64,000 nt of DNA from Giesbergeria anulus (GCF_900111115.1 NZ_FOGD01000001.1:552910-616909), one strand, 5' to 3'. Shown: positions 46,245-57,051, numbered from the stretch's first letter. The notes: a model not told the origin generated them from the sequence alone. Numbers and translations are program-made.

Positions 46245-47045
46245 TCAATGCCCGGTAAACACTGGCTTGCGCCGCTCGGCAAAAGCACGGCGGCCTTCGG
46301 CAAAATCTTCGCTTTCAGACGTCAGGGCTTCGCGCTCGCGCATGGCGGGCCAATTGGCTTGGCCGGTAGCAATCTCATTGATAGATTGCTTGGTGGCCCG
46401 CACAGCCAGCGGTGCCAGCGCCGACACATCTTGCACCAAGGCCGCCAACGTGGCCTCCATCGCCGCGACATCGGGCACTACGGCCTCTAGGCACCCGGTG
46501 TTCCAGAGCATTTGCGCCGTAAAAGGTCGTGCCGTCAAAAAAGCCCGTTTGGCCGCCGACACCCCCAACCGCGCCACATAGCGCTGCAAACCACTGGGGT
46601 AGTAGTGCAAGCCCAGCGCCGTGGCGGGCATACGGAACTCAATGCCATCCAAAGCCACGCGCAAATCACAGGCCAAAACCAAATCGGTAGCGCCGCCATA
46701 GACGCTGCCATTGAGGGCGCAGATCGTTACCGGGTGCAACACCGCCAGCGCATCGGCCACGCGCTCAAACAATGCCGATCCGCTCTCATCTTCGCCACCA
46801 AAACCACCAATATGGTAGCCCGCACAAAACACCGGCTTGGGCTGGTCTGCGGTGTTAGCTGTCAGCACCACGACACGGATACTGGGATCGGCATCAATTT
46901 GGGCAAACAGGTACAACAGGGCTTTCAGATCGGCATTTTCTAGCCGGTTGCGGTGGGCGGGGCGGTTCAGCGTGATGGTAGCCACACCGCCATCAGCAAG
47001 GGTCAATACAGGGGTGGAAGGTGAAGAAAAAACAGACTCAGACAT
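46245..47045 (-). CDS. Enoyl-CoA hydratase/isomerase family protein
   Basis: 266 residues from MSESVFSS. Crotonase-fold features are the oxyanion-hole segments FCAGYHIGGF and ALNGSVYGGATDLVLACD. The two catalytic Glu residues of true hydratases are not both visible (the second site reads PATALGLHYYPSGL), so it may be an isomerase or another crotonase branch. Substrate unknown. The start at 47045 is preferred over a 58-codon upstream extension that overlaps the divergent thioesterase. Confidence 0.82.
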   Translation of the reverse strand: MSESVFSSPSTPVLTLADGGVATITLNRPAHRNRLENADLKALLYLFAQIDADPSIRVVVLTANTADQPKPVFCAGYHIGGFGGEDESGSALFERVADALAVLHPVTICALNGSVYGGATDLVLACDLRVALDGIEFRMPATALGLHYYPSGLQRYVARLGVSAAKRAFLTARPFTAQMLWNTGCLEAVVPDVAAMEATLAALVQDVSALAPLAVRATKQSINEIATGQANWPAMREREALTSESEDFAEGRRAFAERRKPVFTGH

Positions 47046-47132
47046 AAGGAGGGTTTGCTTCCAATCGGAAGCGCAGCATAGACAAAAGCGCAAGAATACC
47101 CGTGTTGCAATTCCTGCTACGCTCTCGCCCCC

Positions 47133-47561
47133 ATGAACCCATCCCATCCTATTCCGGCCAGCCTGCAAACCTTGTTGAGCCAAACCCCCGTGACCGATTT
47201 GCTTGGCCGGCACATCCAATTGCTAGACCTGCAAGCGGGCACCATCGTCGTGCAATACCAAGCCACAGAACAGTTTCTCAACCCGGCCCGTCAGGTGCAG
47301 GGCGGTATGCTCAGTTCCATGCTCGATGATGTGACCGCCGTACTGGTCACAGCCACGCTGGAGCCGGGAGCTTTTTGCGCTACCCTGAGCCTGAACACCT
47401 CGTTTCTGGCCTCGGCCAAAGCTGGAGCGCTGATAGGCAAAGCCCATTTTGAGCGCCGGGGCAAGAACATTTGCAATGTGCGCGGTGAACTCTGGCAGGG
47501 CGATACGCTGGTAGCCAGCGCCAGCGCGGTCTGCATGGTGCGCCGTCCGGCCAGCGCCTGA
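47133..47561 (+). CDS. PaaI-type hotdog thioesterase
   Basis: 142 residues with the hotdog fold pattern GGMLSSMLDDVTAVLV, then TLSLNTSFLASAKAGALIGKAHF. It hydrolyses an acyl-CoA or aromatic-CoA thioester. It is divergent from the crotonase gene, a pairing that suggests a shared fatty-acid or aromatic degradation route. Substrate not identifiable. Confidence 0.85.
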   Translation: MNPSHPIPASLQTLLSQTPVTDLLGRHIQLLDLQAGTIVVQYQATEQFLNPARQVQGGMLSSMLDDVTAVLVTATLEPGAFCATLSLNTSFLASAKAGALIGKAHFERRGKNICNVRGELWQGDTLVASASAVCMVRRPASA

Positions 47562-47568
47562 AAGTCCG

Positions 47569-48405
47569 TTATAAGGCCGGTTGGGCCGCCTGCCACACTT
47601 GCAGTGCTTGGGCGGTGGCGCGCACATCATGCACGCGCACAATGCGCGCCCCACGCTCCACCGCCAGCAGGGCAGCAGCCACACTGGGCACCATGCGCTG
47701 ATCTACCTCCAGCCCCGTCACCGCCCCAAGACAAGACTTGCGCGACCACCCAGCCAACACGGGGTAGCCCAGCGCCAGCAACTCCTGTTGGCGCGCCAGT
47801 AAAGTTAAGTTTTGCTCCACGGTTTTGCCAAAACCGATGCCGTAGTCCAGCACGATACGTTCGGGCTGCACCCCCAAGGCTTGCAAGTTTTGGGCGTTTT
47901 GCGCTAAAAATTGCACCACTTGCGCTACAGCATCACCAGCCATCGGGGCCTGCTGCATGGTTTGCGGATCGCGGTGCATGTGCATCAGGCAGATGCCGCA
48001 GGCGGGGTGCTGCGCCACTACCTGCGCCGCCCCCGGCTGGCGCAAGGCCCAAATATCGTTAATGATGTCAGCACCTAAATCCAACACCGCCTGCATCACC
48101 TCCGGCTTATAGGTGTCTACCGACACCGGCACGCCCAAGCGCACAGCCTCACGCACCACGGGCAAAACGCGGGCTAATTCTTCGACCAAAGGCACTGCTG
48201 GACTGCCGGGGCGCGTGGATTCGCCACCAATATCCAAAATATGCGCGCCGTCATGCAGCAACTGCTCGGCATGGCGCAAGATCGCTGCAATATCCGAAGG
48301 CTGACGCTGGCCGCCATCCGAAAACGAATCGGGGGTGACATTCACAATCCCCATGATTTGGGGCGAGGTCAGGTCAATACTGAAACGAGAAGTTTGCCAA
48401 AACAT
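47569..48405 (-). CDS. folP: Dihydropteroate synthase
   Basis: 278 residues from MFWQTSRF. Motifs IMGIVNVTPDSFSDGG, DIGGESTRPGS and the C-terminal RVHDVRATAQAL are those of DHPS (the sulfonamide target) in folate synthesis. It lies downstream of ftsH on the same strand, the usual ftsH-folP order of proteobacteria, but glmM, which often follows folP, is absent; instead the thioesterase gene is convergent. Confidence 0.95.
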   Translation of the reverse strand: MFWQTSRFSIDLTSPQIMGIVNVTPDSFSDGGQRQPSDIAAILRHAEQLLHDGAHILDIGGESTRPGSPAVPLVEELARVLPVVREAVRLGVPVSVDTYKPEVMQAVLDLGADIINDIWALRQPGAAQVVAQHPACGICLMHMHRDPQTMQQAPMAGDAVAQVVQFLAQNAQNLQALGVQPERIVLDYGIGFGKTVEQNLTLLARQQELLALGYPVLAGWSRKSCLGAVTGLEVDQRMVPSVAAALLAVERGARIVRVHDVRATAQALQVWQAAQPAL

Positions 48406-48433
48406 ATTTGCGTGGGCGCTATCACAGCACCAT

Positions 48434-48457
48434 GAAAAACGGGGCACTAGGCCCCGT
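48434..48457 (-). terminator. Hairpin between ftsH and folP
   Basis: ACGGGGC / GCCCCGT with a five-base loop, followed on the minus strand by TTTTT. It should stop part of the ftsH transcription before folP. Confidence 0.78.
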
Positions 48458-48486
48458 GTCAGAAAAAAGAAGGCGCTACTACTGCC

Positions 48487-50427
48487 TTAAACCACCGTGG
48501 GGGCGGCTGGGGCAGCGGCGGGGCCAGCGGCCACCGCAGGTAAACCACCACTGCCACTGTCCCCGCCCGAAGAGGCTGGGGGTGTGCGGGGCGTCCAATC
48601 CTTGGGTGGGCGTGGTGCCTTGCCCGCCATGATGTCATCGAGCTGCTCGGTATCAATGGTTTCCCATTCCAGCAGGGCCTTGGCCATGGCGTGCATCTTG
48701 TCGCTGTGCTCTTCAATCAGGCCACGCGCCAAGGAGTATTGCTCGTCAATGATGCGGCGCACCTCGTTGTCCACCTTTTGCATGGTGGACTCACTCATGG
48801 TAGTGGTTTTGGTCACGGAACGGCCCAAGAACACCTCGCCCTCATTCTCGGCATAAACCATCGGCCCCAAGGCGTCGGTCATGCCGTAACGGGTCACCAT
48901 GTCACGGGCAATGTGCGTGGCACGTTCAAAGTCGTTGCTGGCACCCGTGGTCATTTGGTGCATAAACACTTCTTCAGCGATACGGCCCCCAAACAACATG
49001 CTGATTTGGTTCAGCATATAGTCTTTGTCGTAGCTGTAGCGGTCTTGCGCGGGCAGGCTCATGGTCACGCCCAAGGCCCGGCCACGCGGAATGATGGTTA
49101 CTTTATGAACCGGGTCGCACTTGGGCAGCAGCTTGCCAATCAGGGCATGACCTGCTTCGTGGTAGGCGGTGTTGCGGCGCTCTTCTTCGGGCATGACCAT
49201 GCTCTTGCGCTCAGGCCCCATCAAGATTTTGTCTTTGGCCTTTTCAAAATCTTGCATCTCTACCGTGCGGGCATTGCGGCGTGCTGCCATCAGCGCCGCC
49301 TCATTGCACAGGTTAGCCAAGTCGGCGCCAGACATACCGGGCGTGCCACGGGCAATGATGCCGGGATTCACATCTTGGCCCACCGGAATCTTGCGCATAT
49401 GCACATTCAGGATTTGCTCACGGCCCCGGATATCGGGCAGCGTGACATACACCTGACGGTCAAAACGGCCCGGACGCAGCAAGGCAGCATCCAGAATGTC
49501 GGGGCGGTTGGTGGCGGCCACCACGATCACACCGAGGTTGGTCTCAAAACCGTCCATCTCGACCAGCATCTGGTTGAGGGTTTGTTCGCGCTCGTCGTTG
49601 CCACCGCCCAAACCCGCACCACGTTGGCGGCCTACGGCGTCGATTTCATCAATAAAGATGATGCAAGGAGCATTCTTTTTGGCGTTTTCAAACATGTCGC
49701 GGACACGGGCCGCGCCCACGCCGACGAACATTTCCACAAAATCAGAACCAGAAATGCTGAAAAACGGCACCTTGGCTTCACCTGCAATAGATTTGGCCAA
49801 CAGGGTTTTACCGGTGCCCGGAGGGCCGACCAGCAGCAAACCACGCGGAATACGGCCACCCAGCTTTTGGAATTTTTGTGGGTCTTTCAGAAAATCGACC
49901 ACTTCCTTGACTTCTTCTTTGGCCTCATCGCAACCAGCGACATCGGCAAAAGTGACACCATTGTTGTTTTCATCCAACATACGCGCTTTGCTTTTGCCAA
50001 AGCTGAAAGCACCACCCTTGCCGCCGCCTTGCATCTGGCGCATGAAATACACCCAGACGCCAATCAGCAGCAGCATCGGCCCCCAGCTGACCAGCAAAGT
50101 CATCAGCAGCGAGCCTTCTTCGCGTGGTTTAACGTCAAACTTGACGTTGTTGTTCACCAGATCGCCCACCAAACCCCGGTCGAGGTAGGTGGCAGTGGTA
50201 CGGATACGGCGGTCATCGTTGGTGACGGCCACGATTTCGGTGCCGCCTTGGCCTTCTTGGATGGTGGCGCTCTTGATGCGGCTGTTGCGCACTTCGTCCA
50301 GAAACTCGGAATATCCGATGTAGCCAGCTGCCGCGCCTACCCGCGTATCAAACTGTTTGAATACGGTGAACAGCACCATGGCAATGACCAGCCAAACGGC
50401 GACTTTTGAAAACCACTGATTATTCAA
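48487..50427 (-). CDS. ftsH: ATP-dependent zinc metalloprotease FtsH
   Basis: 646 residues. I chose the TTG at 50427 ([15 protein letters not shown] after the initiator), with GGAG six bases upstream, because that matches the family N-terminus. Two membrane spans (about residues 5-25 and 100-122) flank a periplasmic domain. The AAA+ Walker A is [17 protein letters not shown]. The zinc motif is HEAGH. It degrades LpxC and other membrane and regulatory proteins and is functionally linked to lapB in this window. The C-terminal tail is Pro/Ala-rich. Confidence 0.95.
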   Translation of the reverse strand: MNNQWFSKVAVWLVIAMVLFTVFKQFDTRVGAAAGYIGYSEFLDEVRNSRIKSATIQEGQGGTEIVAVTNDDRRIRTTATYLDRGLVGDLVNNNVKFDVKPREEGSLLMTLLVSWGPMLLLIGVWVYFMRQMQGGGKGGAFSFGKSKARMLDENNNGVTFADVAGCDEAKEEVKEVVDFLKDPQKFQKLGGRIPRGLLLVGPPGTGKTLLAKSIAGEAKVPFFSISGSDFVEMFVGVGAARVRDMFENAKKNAPCIIFIDEIDAVGRQRGAGLGGGNDEREQTLNQMLVEMDGFETNLGVIVVAATNRPDILDAALLRPGRFDRQVYVTLPDIRGREQILNVHMRKIPVGQDVNPGIIARGTPGMSGADLANLCNEAALMAARRNARTVEMQDFEKAKDKILMGPERKSMVMPEEERRNTAYHEAGHALIGKLLPKCDPVHKVTIIPRGRALGVTMSLPAQDRYSYDKDYMLNQISMLFGGRIAEEVFMHQMTTGASNDFERATHIARDMVTRYGMTDALGPMVYAENEGEVFLGRSVTKTTTMSESTMQKVDNEVRRIIDEQYSLARGLIEEHSDKMHAMAKALLEWETIDTEQLDDIMAGKAPRPPKDWTPRTPPASSGGDSGSGGLPAVAAGPAAAPAAPTVV

Positions 50428-50569
50428 GCGGGGCTCCAGAGAGAGTGCAAAGAGCAATAGACAAGGTAAGGGGCGATTTTAGGCGTTTCGAGACAGGCCG
50501 GAACAGCAATAGCCCCAGACGGCCACAGTTGGGGCGTGGATTTGACCCACCGCAGCCCAACGTATGGCT

Positions 50570-51232
50570 TTAGCCTTGGTTTTTAAGACCAATGCCGACC
50601 AAAAAGGTTTCGGATGATTTGTCGCGCGATGCCTTGGGTTTGACAGGCTTGACGATACGAAACGTCTCTTTGAACAAGGCCACCAGCGGCGCATAGGCAC
50701 CGCCATGAAACAATTTGGCCACCAACGCACCATCAGGATGCAGATGCTGGCGGGCAAAATCGACCGCCAACTCTACCAGCAGCTCAATGCGGGCAGCATC
50801 GGTAGCACCTATGCCAGACAGGTTAGGAGCCATGTCAGACACCACCACATCCACCGTACGGCCTTGCACTGCTGCTTCGAGTTGTGCCAGCACCTCAGGC
50901 TCACGGAAATCGCCTTGGATGTAGTGGACGCCCTCTACCGGCTCCATCGGCAACAAGTCCAAAGCGATGATGGTGCCATCGAGTGTGCCACTGGCCGCAC
51001 CACCGGGCGACAAGCGGCGGCGCACATACTGGCTCCAAGCACCGGGGGTGCAGCCCAAATCGACCACTACTTGGCCGGGGCGGATCAAGCCAAACTGCTC
51101 GTCGATCTCCTTGAGTTTGTAGGCGGCGCGGGCGCGGTAGCCCTCTTTGTGCGCCAGTTTGACGTAGGTGTCATTGACGTGGTCGTTCAACCAAGCCTTG
51201 TTCACCTTCTTACTTTGTGTTTTGACCTTCAT
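50570..51232 (-). CDS. rlmE: 23S rRNA 2'-O-methyltransferase RlmE (FtsJ)
   Basis: 220 residues. SAM-binding [14 protein letters not shown] and the K-D-K-E catalytic set (around [10 protein letters not shown] and VAKLFHGG) mark the FtsJ fold that methylates U2552 of 23S rRNA. It precedes ftsH, the usual order. Divergent from yhbY with a 32-base gap. Confidence 0.95.
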   Translation of the reverse strand: MKVKTQSKKVNKAWLNDHVNDTYVKLAHKEGYRARAAYKLKEIDEQFGLIRPGQVVVDLGCTPGAWSQYVRRRLSPGGAASGTLDGTIIALDLLPMEPVEGVHYIQGDFREPEVLAQLEAAVQGRTVDVVVSDMAPNLSGIGATDAARIELLVELAVDFARQHLHPDGALVAKLFHGGAYAPLVALFKETFRIVKPVKPKASRDKSSETFLVGIGLKNQG

Positions 51233-51264
51233 GATTCTCCTGTCCTGCCTCGATAATACGGCCC

Positions 51265-51741
51265 ATGCCCCAAATTGAACTTACTCCGGCCCAGCGCCGG
51301 GAACAACGCGCCGAAGCCCACCACCTGAACCCGGTGGTGCATATCGGCAACGATGGCCTTACCCCCGGTGTGCGCAAAGAGGTCGATGCCGCCCTCAATG
51401 CCCACGGCCTCATCAAAATTCGCGTCTTCAACGATGACCGTGCAGCCCGCGAACTGATGTACCAAGAGCTGGCCGCCGAACTCAACGCTGCACCCATCCA
51501 GCACATCGGCAAATTATTGGTGCTGTGGCGGCCCATGCCCGACAAAGAGCGTAGCGTCGATGAAGACCGGATGCCCGGCCCCAAAGACGTCAAGGTGCTC
51601 AAGTACAGCAAACGCGGCGGTCAACGCCCCGAAATCAAAACCCTGCGCGTGCTAGGCAACGAGCGCCTGACCTCTGGCGGCCAGATTAAACGCGCCAAAA
51701 AGCGCAAGCCCACTTCAGTGAAAAAACGCCAATCGGATTAA
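51265..51741 (+). CDS. yhbY: YhbY / CRS1-family RNA-binding protein
   Basis: 158 residues. The CRM domain (residues about 1-98) begins [25 protein letters not shown], includes the GxxG-like GNDGL, and associates with pre-50S ribosomal subunits. About 60 extra basic C-terminal residues ([15 protein letters not shown]) are unlike the short E. coli form. Confidence 0.93.
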   Translation: MPQIELTPAQRREQRAEAHHLNPVVHIGNDGLTPGVRKEVDAALNAHGLIKIRVFNDDRAARELMYQELAAELNAAPIQHIGKLLVLWRPMPDKERSVDEDRMPGPKDVKVLKYSKRGGQRPEIKTLRVLGNERLTSGGQIKRAKKRKPTSVKKRQSD

Positions 51742-51746
51742 GCACT

Positions 51747-52316
51747 GTGGCCTCCCTGTTTCTACACAATGTGCAACAGCAGCAAGCCTTGCTTGCCACG
51801 CTGCACACGCTGGATGAGGCAGTGTTGCAAGCGGGTCAACTGGCAGCCCAAGTGCTGCGCCAAGGTGGCAAACTGTTGTGGTGTGGCAACGGTGGCTCTG
51901 CCGCTGACAGCCAACACTTGGCCGCCGAGCTGACGGGGCGCTTTGTCCAAGACCGGCGGCCCCTTGCGGCGCTGGCCTTGTCCACCGACACCTCGGCCCT
52001 GACCTGCATCAGCAACGACTACTCTTTTGACGAAGTGTTTGCCCGTCAGGTGCAGGCGCTGGGGCGCCCTGGTGATTTGCTGATTGGTATTTCCACCTCT
52101 GGCAACTCGCGCAATGTGATCCGTGCTGTGCAAGAGGCCCAGCAGTTGGGCCTGCACACCTTGGGCCTGCTGGGGCGCGATGGCGGCGCACTGCGCCCGC
52201 TGTGCAGCCACAGTATCGTCGTTCCCAGCCAAACCACGGCGCGCATCCAAGAAGCCCATATCCTGATCGGACATACCCTGTGTGGTCTGATTGAACAAGA
52301 GTTAGGCTTGGCCTGA
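51747..52316 (+). CDS. gmhA: Phosphoheptose isomerase
   Basis: 189 residues from a GTG start. The SIS domain shows GNGGSAADSQHLAAELTGRF and the SGNSRNV phosphate loop. It converts sedoheptulose 7-phosphate to D-glycero-D-manno-heptose 7-phosphate, the first step of the LPS heptose pathway whose later genes follow directly. A DnaA-initiator-associating DiaA-like role is possible for this family but the context argues for GmhA. Confidence 0.9.
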   Translation: MASLFLHNVQQQQALLATLHTLDEAVLQAGQLAAQVLRQGGKLLWCGNGGSAADSQHLAAELTGRFVQDRRPLAALALSTDTSALTCISNDYSFDEVFARQVQALGRPGDLLIGISTSGNSRNVIRAVQEAQQLGLHTLGLLGRDGGALRPLCSHSIVVPSQTTARIQEAHILIGHTLCGLIEQELGLA

Positions 52317-53276
52317 ATGGGCCTAAGCCCCGTGTTGATGAAGCCTTTGTTACCTTCTCCTGAACACATTGCCCACTGCCGCATCTTGGTGGTGGGCGAT
52401 GTCATGCTTGACCGTTATTGGCATGGCGAAGTCACCCGCATTTCGCCCGAAGCCCCGGTGCCAGTCGTGCATATCCGGCGCGAAGAAAACCGCCTCGGTG
52501 GTGCTGCCAACGTCGCCTTAAACCTCAAAACCCTTGGTGCCCAAGTCACTTTGTTGAGCATGGTGGGGCAAGACGAGGCCGCCGAGCGCCTGCACGAGTT
52601 GCTCCAGCAGCACGGCATTTGTGCCGAGTTGGGCCGCGACCCGGACATGGACACCATCGTCAAGCTGCGCGTGATTGGCCGGGCGCAGCAAATGCTGCGC
52701 ATCGACTTTGAAAAAGAACCCGACCACGAAGTGCTGGCCAGCATGTTGGGGCATTTTTCTACGCTGCTGCAAGGGCACGATGTGGTACTGTTTTCCGACT
52801 ACGGCAAAGGCGGATTGGCGCATATCCCGCAAATGATCGACATGGCCCGGCGTGCGGGCAAGCCGGTGCTGATTGACCCCAAAGGCCACGATTACAGCCG
52901 GTATGCCGGAGCCACCGTGATCACGCCCAACCGCGCCGAATTTACCCAAGTGGTGGGCAGTTGGCACAGTGAGGAACAACTCCAGCACAAAGCCGAGGCT
53001 TTTTGCCAGCAACTGGGATTGCAAGCCCTGCTGCTGACCCGCTCTGAAGAGGGCATGACGCTGTTTCAGGCGGGCCAAGTGCATTCTGTGCCTGCGCAAG
53101 CGCGGGAAGTGGCCGACGTTACCGGAGCGGGCGATACCGTGATTGCCACCCTCGCCCTGTTGCTGGCCTGCGGCCTGCCCCTAGAGCAAGCCATGCACTG
53201 GGCCAACCATGCCGCTGGGCTGGTGGTGGCCAAATTTGGCACAGCCAGCCTGAGTTACGAAGAATTATCCGCATGA
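52317..53276 (+). CDS. rfaE1: Heptose 7-phosphate kinase (RfaE domain I)
   Basis: 319 residues of the PfkB kinase family: RLGGAANVALNLKTLG near the N-terminus and DVTGAGDTVIA with the catalytic Asp near the C-terminus. It phosphorylates D-glycero-beta-D-manno-heptose 7-phosphate at O-1. In many enterobacteria this domain is fused to the adenylyltransferase; here it ends and the other half is in the next gene, overlapping by four bases (ATGA). Confidence 0.94.
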   Translation: MGLSPVLMKPLLPSPEHIAHCRILVVGDVMLDRYWHGEVTRISPEAPVPVVHIRREENRLGGAANVALNLKTLGAQVTLLSMVGQDEAAERLHELLQQHGICAELGRDPDMDTIVKLRVIGRAQQMLRIDFEKEPDHEVLASMLGHFSTLLQGHDVVLFSDYGKGGLAHIPQMIDMARRAGKPVLIDPKGHDYSRYAGATVITPNRAEFTQVVGSWHSEEQLQHKAEAFCQQLGLQALLLTRSEEGMTLFQAGQVHSVPAQAREVADVTGAGDTVIATLALLLACGLPLEQAMHWANHAAGLVVAKFGTASLSYEELSA

Positions 53277-54307
53277 GTAACCCTGCCGAGAAAATCTGTC
53301 CGCCAGACCAACTAGCCGCCCGGCTGCCAGCCTTGGCGCGGCCATTAGTCATGACCAATGGGGTGTTTGACGTGTTGCACCGTGGGCACGTCAGTTACCT
53401 GCACCGCGCCGCTGAGTTGGGCGGCTCGTTGCTGGTGGCCCTCAACACCGACCGCTCGGCCAAAATGCTGGGCAAAGGCCCAGACCGGCCCCTGCACAGC
53501 GATGTAGATCGGGCCTATGTGCTGGCTGGTTTGGGCTGCGTTGATTTGGTCACGTTTTTTGACACCCGCACCCCGGTAGAGTTGATTCGCGCCCTGCGCC
53601 CCGACATCTACGTCAAGGGCGGTGACTACGATATGGAAACCCTAGAAGAAACCCAAGTGGTGCGCAGTTGGGGTGGGCAATCGCTGGCGCTGCCTTTTGT
53701 CGAGGGTTTTTCCACCACCGCACTGGTGCAGCGCATTCGCACCCCCTTGCGCAAGGCCGCTTTTTTAGACCGCGATGGCGTAATTAACCGCGACCGGGCC
53801 TATGTCCATCGCTGGCAAGATTTTGAGTTCATGCCCGGTGCCATCGAGGGGATGCGCCGTTTGCAGCAAGCGGGTTACGCACTGGTGGTAGTCACCAACC
53901 AATCAGGCTTGGCACGCGGCTACTACACCGAAGCAGAGTACCAAGCCCTGAGCAGCGCCATGCGCCAAGAGCTGGCGCGCCAAGGCGTAGAGCTGGCAGG
54001 TATCTACCACTGCCCACACCACCCAGCCGGGGCAGTAGCAGATTTGGCTATAGCCTGTGACTGCCGCAAACCCGCCCCCGGCTTGCTGTTGCAGGCTGCG
54101 CAAGAGCTGCAACTCTCGCTCACAGATTCACTCTTGATTGGCGACAAACCCAGCGACATCGAGGCCGCACGCGCCGCAGGCGTAGGCCATGCCTATCTGG
54201 TCGATTCGGACAACCCCGAATCTGGCACCGCACCCCATTTGGCAGACGGCCATTTTGCCGATTTGCTTACCTGTACCACCGCGCTGCTGGGTGCAGCAAC
54301 ACTGTAA
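53273..54307 (+). CDS. rfaE2-gmhB: Fused heptose 1-phosphate adenylyltransferase / heptose bisphosphate phosphatase
   Basis: 344 residues in one uninterrupted frame. Residues about 1-155 are the RfaE2 nucleotidyltransferase ([15 protein letters not shown] with the HxGH motif; KGGDYD). Residues about 160-344 are GmhB, a HAD phosphatase ([11 protein letters not shown] with the DxD pair, [10 protein letters not shown], zinc ligands in CPHHP and [16 protein letters not shown]). The two act on either side of the kinase product: GmhB removes the 7-phosphate, then RfaE2 makes ADP-heptose. The usual fusion in enterobacteria is RfaE1-RfaE2, so this pairing is less common. It is coupled to rfaE1. Confidence 0.92.
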   Translation: MSNPAEKICPPDQLAARLPALARPLVMTNGVFDVLHRGHVSYLHRAAELGGSLLVALNTDRSAKMLGKGPDRPLHSDVDRAYVLAGLGCVDLVTFFDTRTPVELIRALRPDIYVKGGDYDMETLEETQVVRSWGGQSLALPFVEGFSTTALVQRIRTPLRKAAFLDRDGVINRDRAYVHRWQDFEFMPGAIEGMRRLQQAGYALVVVTNQSGLARGYYTEAEYQALSSAMRQELARQGVELAGIYHCPHHPAGAVADLAIACDCRKPAPGLLLQAAQELQLSLTDSLLIGDKPSDIEAARAAGVGHAYLVDSDNPESGTAPHLADGHFADLLTCTTALLGAATL

Positions 54308-54320
54308 AAGAGAAGCACTT

Positions 54321-55268
54321 ATGATTATTGTGACTGGCGGTGCTGGCTTTATTGGCAGCAACCTTGTGCAGGGGCTCAATGCCCGTGGCATTTCGGATAT
54401 TTTGGTGGTCGATGATTTGAGCGATGGCCACAAATGCCTGAACCTCGCAGACGCCCACATCCGCGATTACTTGGACAAAGACGATTTTCTACAGCGCATC
54501 CAATCGGGCCAACACTTGGGGCCGGTAGAGGCGGTGTTTCACCAAGGAGCCTGCTCCTCCACCACCGAGTGGGATGGCCGCTTTGTTATGCGCGTCAACT
54601 ACGAATACACCAAAGCACTACTGGGCTGGACAACGGAGAAACGGGTGCCGTTTTACTATGCCTCCTCGGCCTCGGTGTACGGCAATGGCACGGTGTTTAA
54701 AGAGTCCCGCGAGCACGAGCGCCCTCTCAATGCCTATGCCTTCTCCAAATTTTTGTTTGACGTGCATCTGCGACCCTTACTGGCAGGTATCGACAGCCCA
54801 GTAGTAGGCCTGCGTTATTTCAATGTGTATGGCCCGCGTGAACAGCACAAGGGCAGCATGGCCAGCGTGGCCTACCATATGCGCCAGCAACTGCACACGG
54901 GCAACACCGTGCGCCTGTTTGAGGGCTGCGATGGCTATGGCCCCGGCGAGCAGCAACGCGACTTTATCCATGTCGATGATGTGGTGGCAGTCAATCTGTG
55001 GCTGCTGGACAACCCACAGGTGCGCGGCATTTTTAACTGTGGCACGGGCCGGGCGCAGAGCTTTAACGAAGTGGCCCAAGCTGTGATTGCACACCACCAG
55101 CGTGGTCAGCTCGAATACATCGCTTTTCCAGAGCACCTCAAGGGCCGCTACCAAAGCTACACCCAAGCCGATATGGGAGCGCTGCGCCAAGCAGGTTACG
55201 AGGCCCCATTCCTGAGCGTAGAGCAGGGCGTACAGCGTTACATGGCATGGCTGGATCAGCGGGCCTAA
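54321..55268 (+). CDS. rfaD: ADP-heptose 6-epimerase
   Basis: 315 residues from ATG 54321. Short-chain dehydrogenase fold: [14 protein letters not shown], catalytic Tyr-Lys in [11 protein letters not shown], and the [11 protein letters not shown] region typical of HldD. It epimerises ADP-D-glycero- to ADP-L-glycero-D-manno-heptose, the sugar donor for WaaC and WaaF. It is ten codons upstream of waaF. Confidence 0.96.
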   Translation: MIIVTGGAGFIGSNLVQGLNARGISDILVVDDLSDGHKCLNLADAHIRDYLDKDDFLQRIQSGQHLGPVEAVFHQGACSSTTEWDGRFVMRVNYEYTKALLGWTTEKRVPFYYASSASVYGNGTVFKESREHERPLNAYAFSKFLFDVHLRPLLAGIDSPVVGLRYFNVYGPREQHKGSMASVAYHMRQQLHTGNTVRLFEGCDGYGPGEQQRDFIHVDDVVAVNLWLLDNPQVRGIFNCGTGRAQSFNEVAQAVIAHHQRGQLEYIAFPEHLKGRYQSYTQADMGALRQAGYEAPFLSVEQGVQRYMAWLDQRA

Positions 55269-55276
55269 AATTTTCC

Positions 55277-56299
55277 ATGACAACTGCGCAGCAGATTTTG
55301 GTGGTCGGCCCCTCTTGGGTGGGCGACATGGTTATGGCGCAAAGCCTGTTCATGGTGCTGCACACCCAGCATCCGGGAGTGTGCATTGATGTGCTGGCAC
55401 CGCAGTGGTCACTGCCCATTTTGGCGCGTATGCCCCAAGTGCGCCAAGGCATTGCCATGCCGCTGGGGCACGGTCAGTTGGATTTGCGCACGCGCTGGCA
55501 ACTGGGGCGGTCGCTGGCAGCCAAGGGCTACGATCAGGCCATTGTGCTGCCCGGCTCGCTCAAATCAGCATTGGTGCCTTGGTTTGCAGGCATACCCACG
55601 CGCACTGGCTTTGTGGGCGAGATGCGCTATGGCCTGCTCAATGACCGGCGTCGCTTGGATAAGCAAGCCCTGCCCATGACCGTGCAGCGGTTTGTGGCGC
55701 TGGGCCTGCCAGCATCAGTGACACCAGCACCAGAAACACCCCAGCCCCGGCTCTTGGCCAATACCGATCACGCTACGCGCCTCAAACAACAACTGGGCCT
55801 GAGTGACGACCGCCCCGCCATAGCCTTGATGCCCGGTGCCGAATATGGCCCGGCCAAACAATGGCCGGCCAACCATTTTTCTCGCCTCGCCACGGCCTTG
55901 CTCGCCCAAGGCTATCAAGTCTGGATTTTGGGTTCCGCCAAAGACCGCCCAGTGGCCGATACCATCGCCCAAGGGGTATCAGGTAACGGTGTGCATAACC
56001 TCTGCGGCCAGACGCAACTGGCCGATGTGTGCGATTTGCTGTCGGTGTGTGCAGCGGCAGTCAGCAACGACTCCGGGCTGATGCACGTAGCCGCCGCCTT
56101 AGACAAGCCGGTGGTAGCCCTGTATGGTTCCTCTAATCCACACCATACACCGCCCTTAAGCCCCAAGGCGCAGATTCTGTATTTGGGGCTGGATTGTTCA
56201 CCCTGCTTCAAACGGCAATGCCCGCTAGGACACACGCGCTGCTTGGCCGATATCCAGCCTGAGCAAGTGCTACAAGCACTGGGGCTACCCTCTTTATGA
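55277..56299 (+). CDS. waaF: LPS heptosyltransferase II
   Basis: 340 residues of glycosyltransferase family 9: ILVVGPSWVGDMVMAQSLF at the N-terminus, GFVGEMRYGLLND, and the DSGLMHVAAALDKPVVALYGSS donor-binding motif. It adds the second heptose of the inner core. Overlaps the next gene by four bases. Confidence 0.93.
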   Translation: MTTAQQILVVGPSWVGDMVMAQSLFMVLHTQHPGVCIDVLAPQWSLPILARMPQVRQGIAMPLGHGQLDLRTRWQLGRSLAAKGYDQAIVLPGSLKSALVPWFAGIPTRTGFVGEMRYGLLNDRRRLDKQALPMTVQRFVALGLPASVTPAPETPQPRLLANTDHATRLKQQLGLSDDRPAIALMPGAEYGPAKQWPANHFSRLATALLAQGYQVWILGSAKDRPVADTIAQGVSGNGVHNLCGQTQLADVCDLLSVCAAAVSNDSGLMHVAAALDKPVVALYGSSNPHHTPPLSPKAQILYLGLDCSPCFKRQCPLGHTRCLADIQPEQVLQALGLPSL

Positions 56300-57051
56300 A
56301 CCGACCTACCCTGTCCGTCATCCTTATCACCAAAAACGAGGCCTTGTTGATCGACCAAGCACTGGCCTCGGTGCAATGGGCCGATGAGATCATCGTGGTC
56401 GATTCTGGCAGCACCGATGCCACGGTAGAAATCTGCCGCCGCTACACCGACAAAGTGACCGTCACCGACTGGCCGGGCTTTGGCGCACAAAAAAACCGCG
56501 CTTTGGCCCTAGCTACGGGTGAATGGGTGTTGTCGATAGATGCCGATGAGCAAGTGTCACCAGAACTAGCACAAGAAATTCGTGCCACGGTGCAAGATGC
56601 GGCATACCCGGTGTACAGCCTGCCCCGGCTGTCGAGTTTTATGGGCCGCCCCATACGGCACGGCGATTGGTGGCCGGATGAAATCCCGCGCCTGTTTCGG
56701 CGCACGCAAGCCCGGTTTTCAGATGATTTGGTACATGAACGCTTAGTATTTGAAGGTGCAGCAGGCCGATTGCAGCACCTGTTGTTGCACCAAAGCATCC
56801 GCTCCATCGAGCAGCTTTTGGGCAAAACCAACAGTTATACCACCGGTGGGGCCGTGCGTGTGCGCCAAGCGGGCAAGTCTTGTGGCATAGGCACAGCCAT
56901 CAGCCACGCCTTTTGGGCTTTTTTGCGCGGCTATGTGTTCAAACGCGGCTTTCTCGATGGCAAGGAAGGGTTCATCATTGCCTTGTCGGTGGCAGAGAAT
57001 TCTTTCTATAAATACGTCAAAGCCAGCTATCTACCACCCCGCCAGCCCTGA
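56296..57051 (+). CDS. Family 2 glycosyltransferase (WaaE/KdtX type)
   Basis: 251 residues. The GT-A fold shows LSVILITKNEALLIDQAL, the DxD metal site SIDADEQV and WWPDEIPRLFRR. A C-terminal hydrophobic helix (AFWAFLRGYVFKRG) probably attaches it to the membrane. The family adds glucose to heptose I in the LPS core. Placement between waaF and waaC agrees with that, though the sugar cannot be proved. Confidence 0.87.
   Translation: MNRPTLSVILITKNEALLIDQALASVQWADEIIVVDSGSTDATVEICRRYTDKVTVTDWPGFGAQKNRALALATGEWVLSIDADEQVSPELAQEIRATVQDAAYPVYSLPRLSSFMGRPIRHGDWWPDEIPRLFRRTQARFSDDLVHERLVFEGAAGRLQHLLLHQSIRSIEQLLGKTNSYTTGGAVRVRQAGKSCGIGTAISHAFWAFLRGYVFKRGFLDGKEGFIIALSVAENSFYKYVKASYLPPRQP

Noticed and set aside
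48691-50409. Plus-strand open frame of 572 codons opposite ftsH
   Set aside because: Shadow; FtsH motifs on the minus strand are complete.
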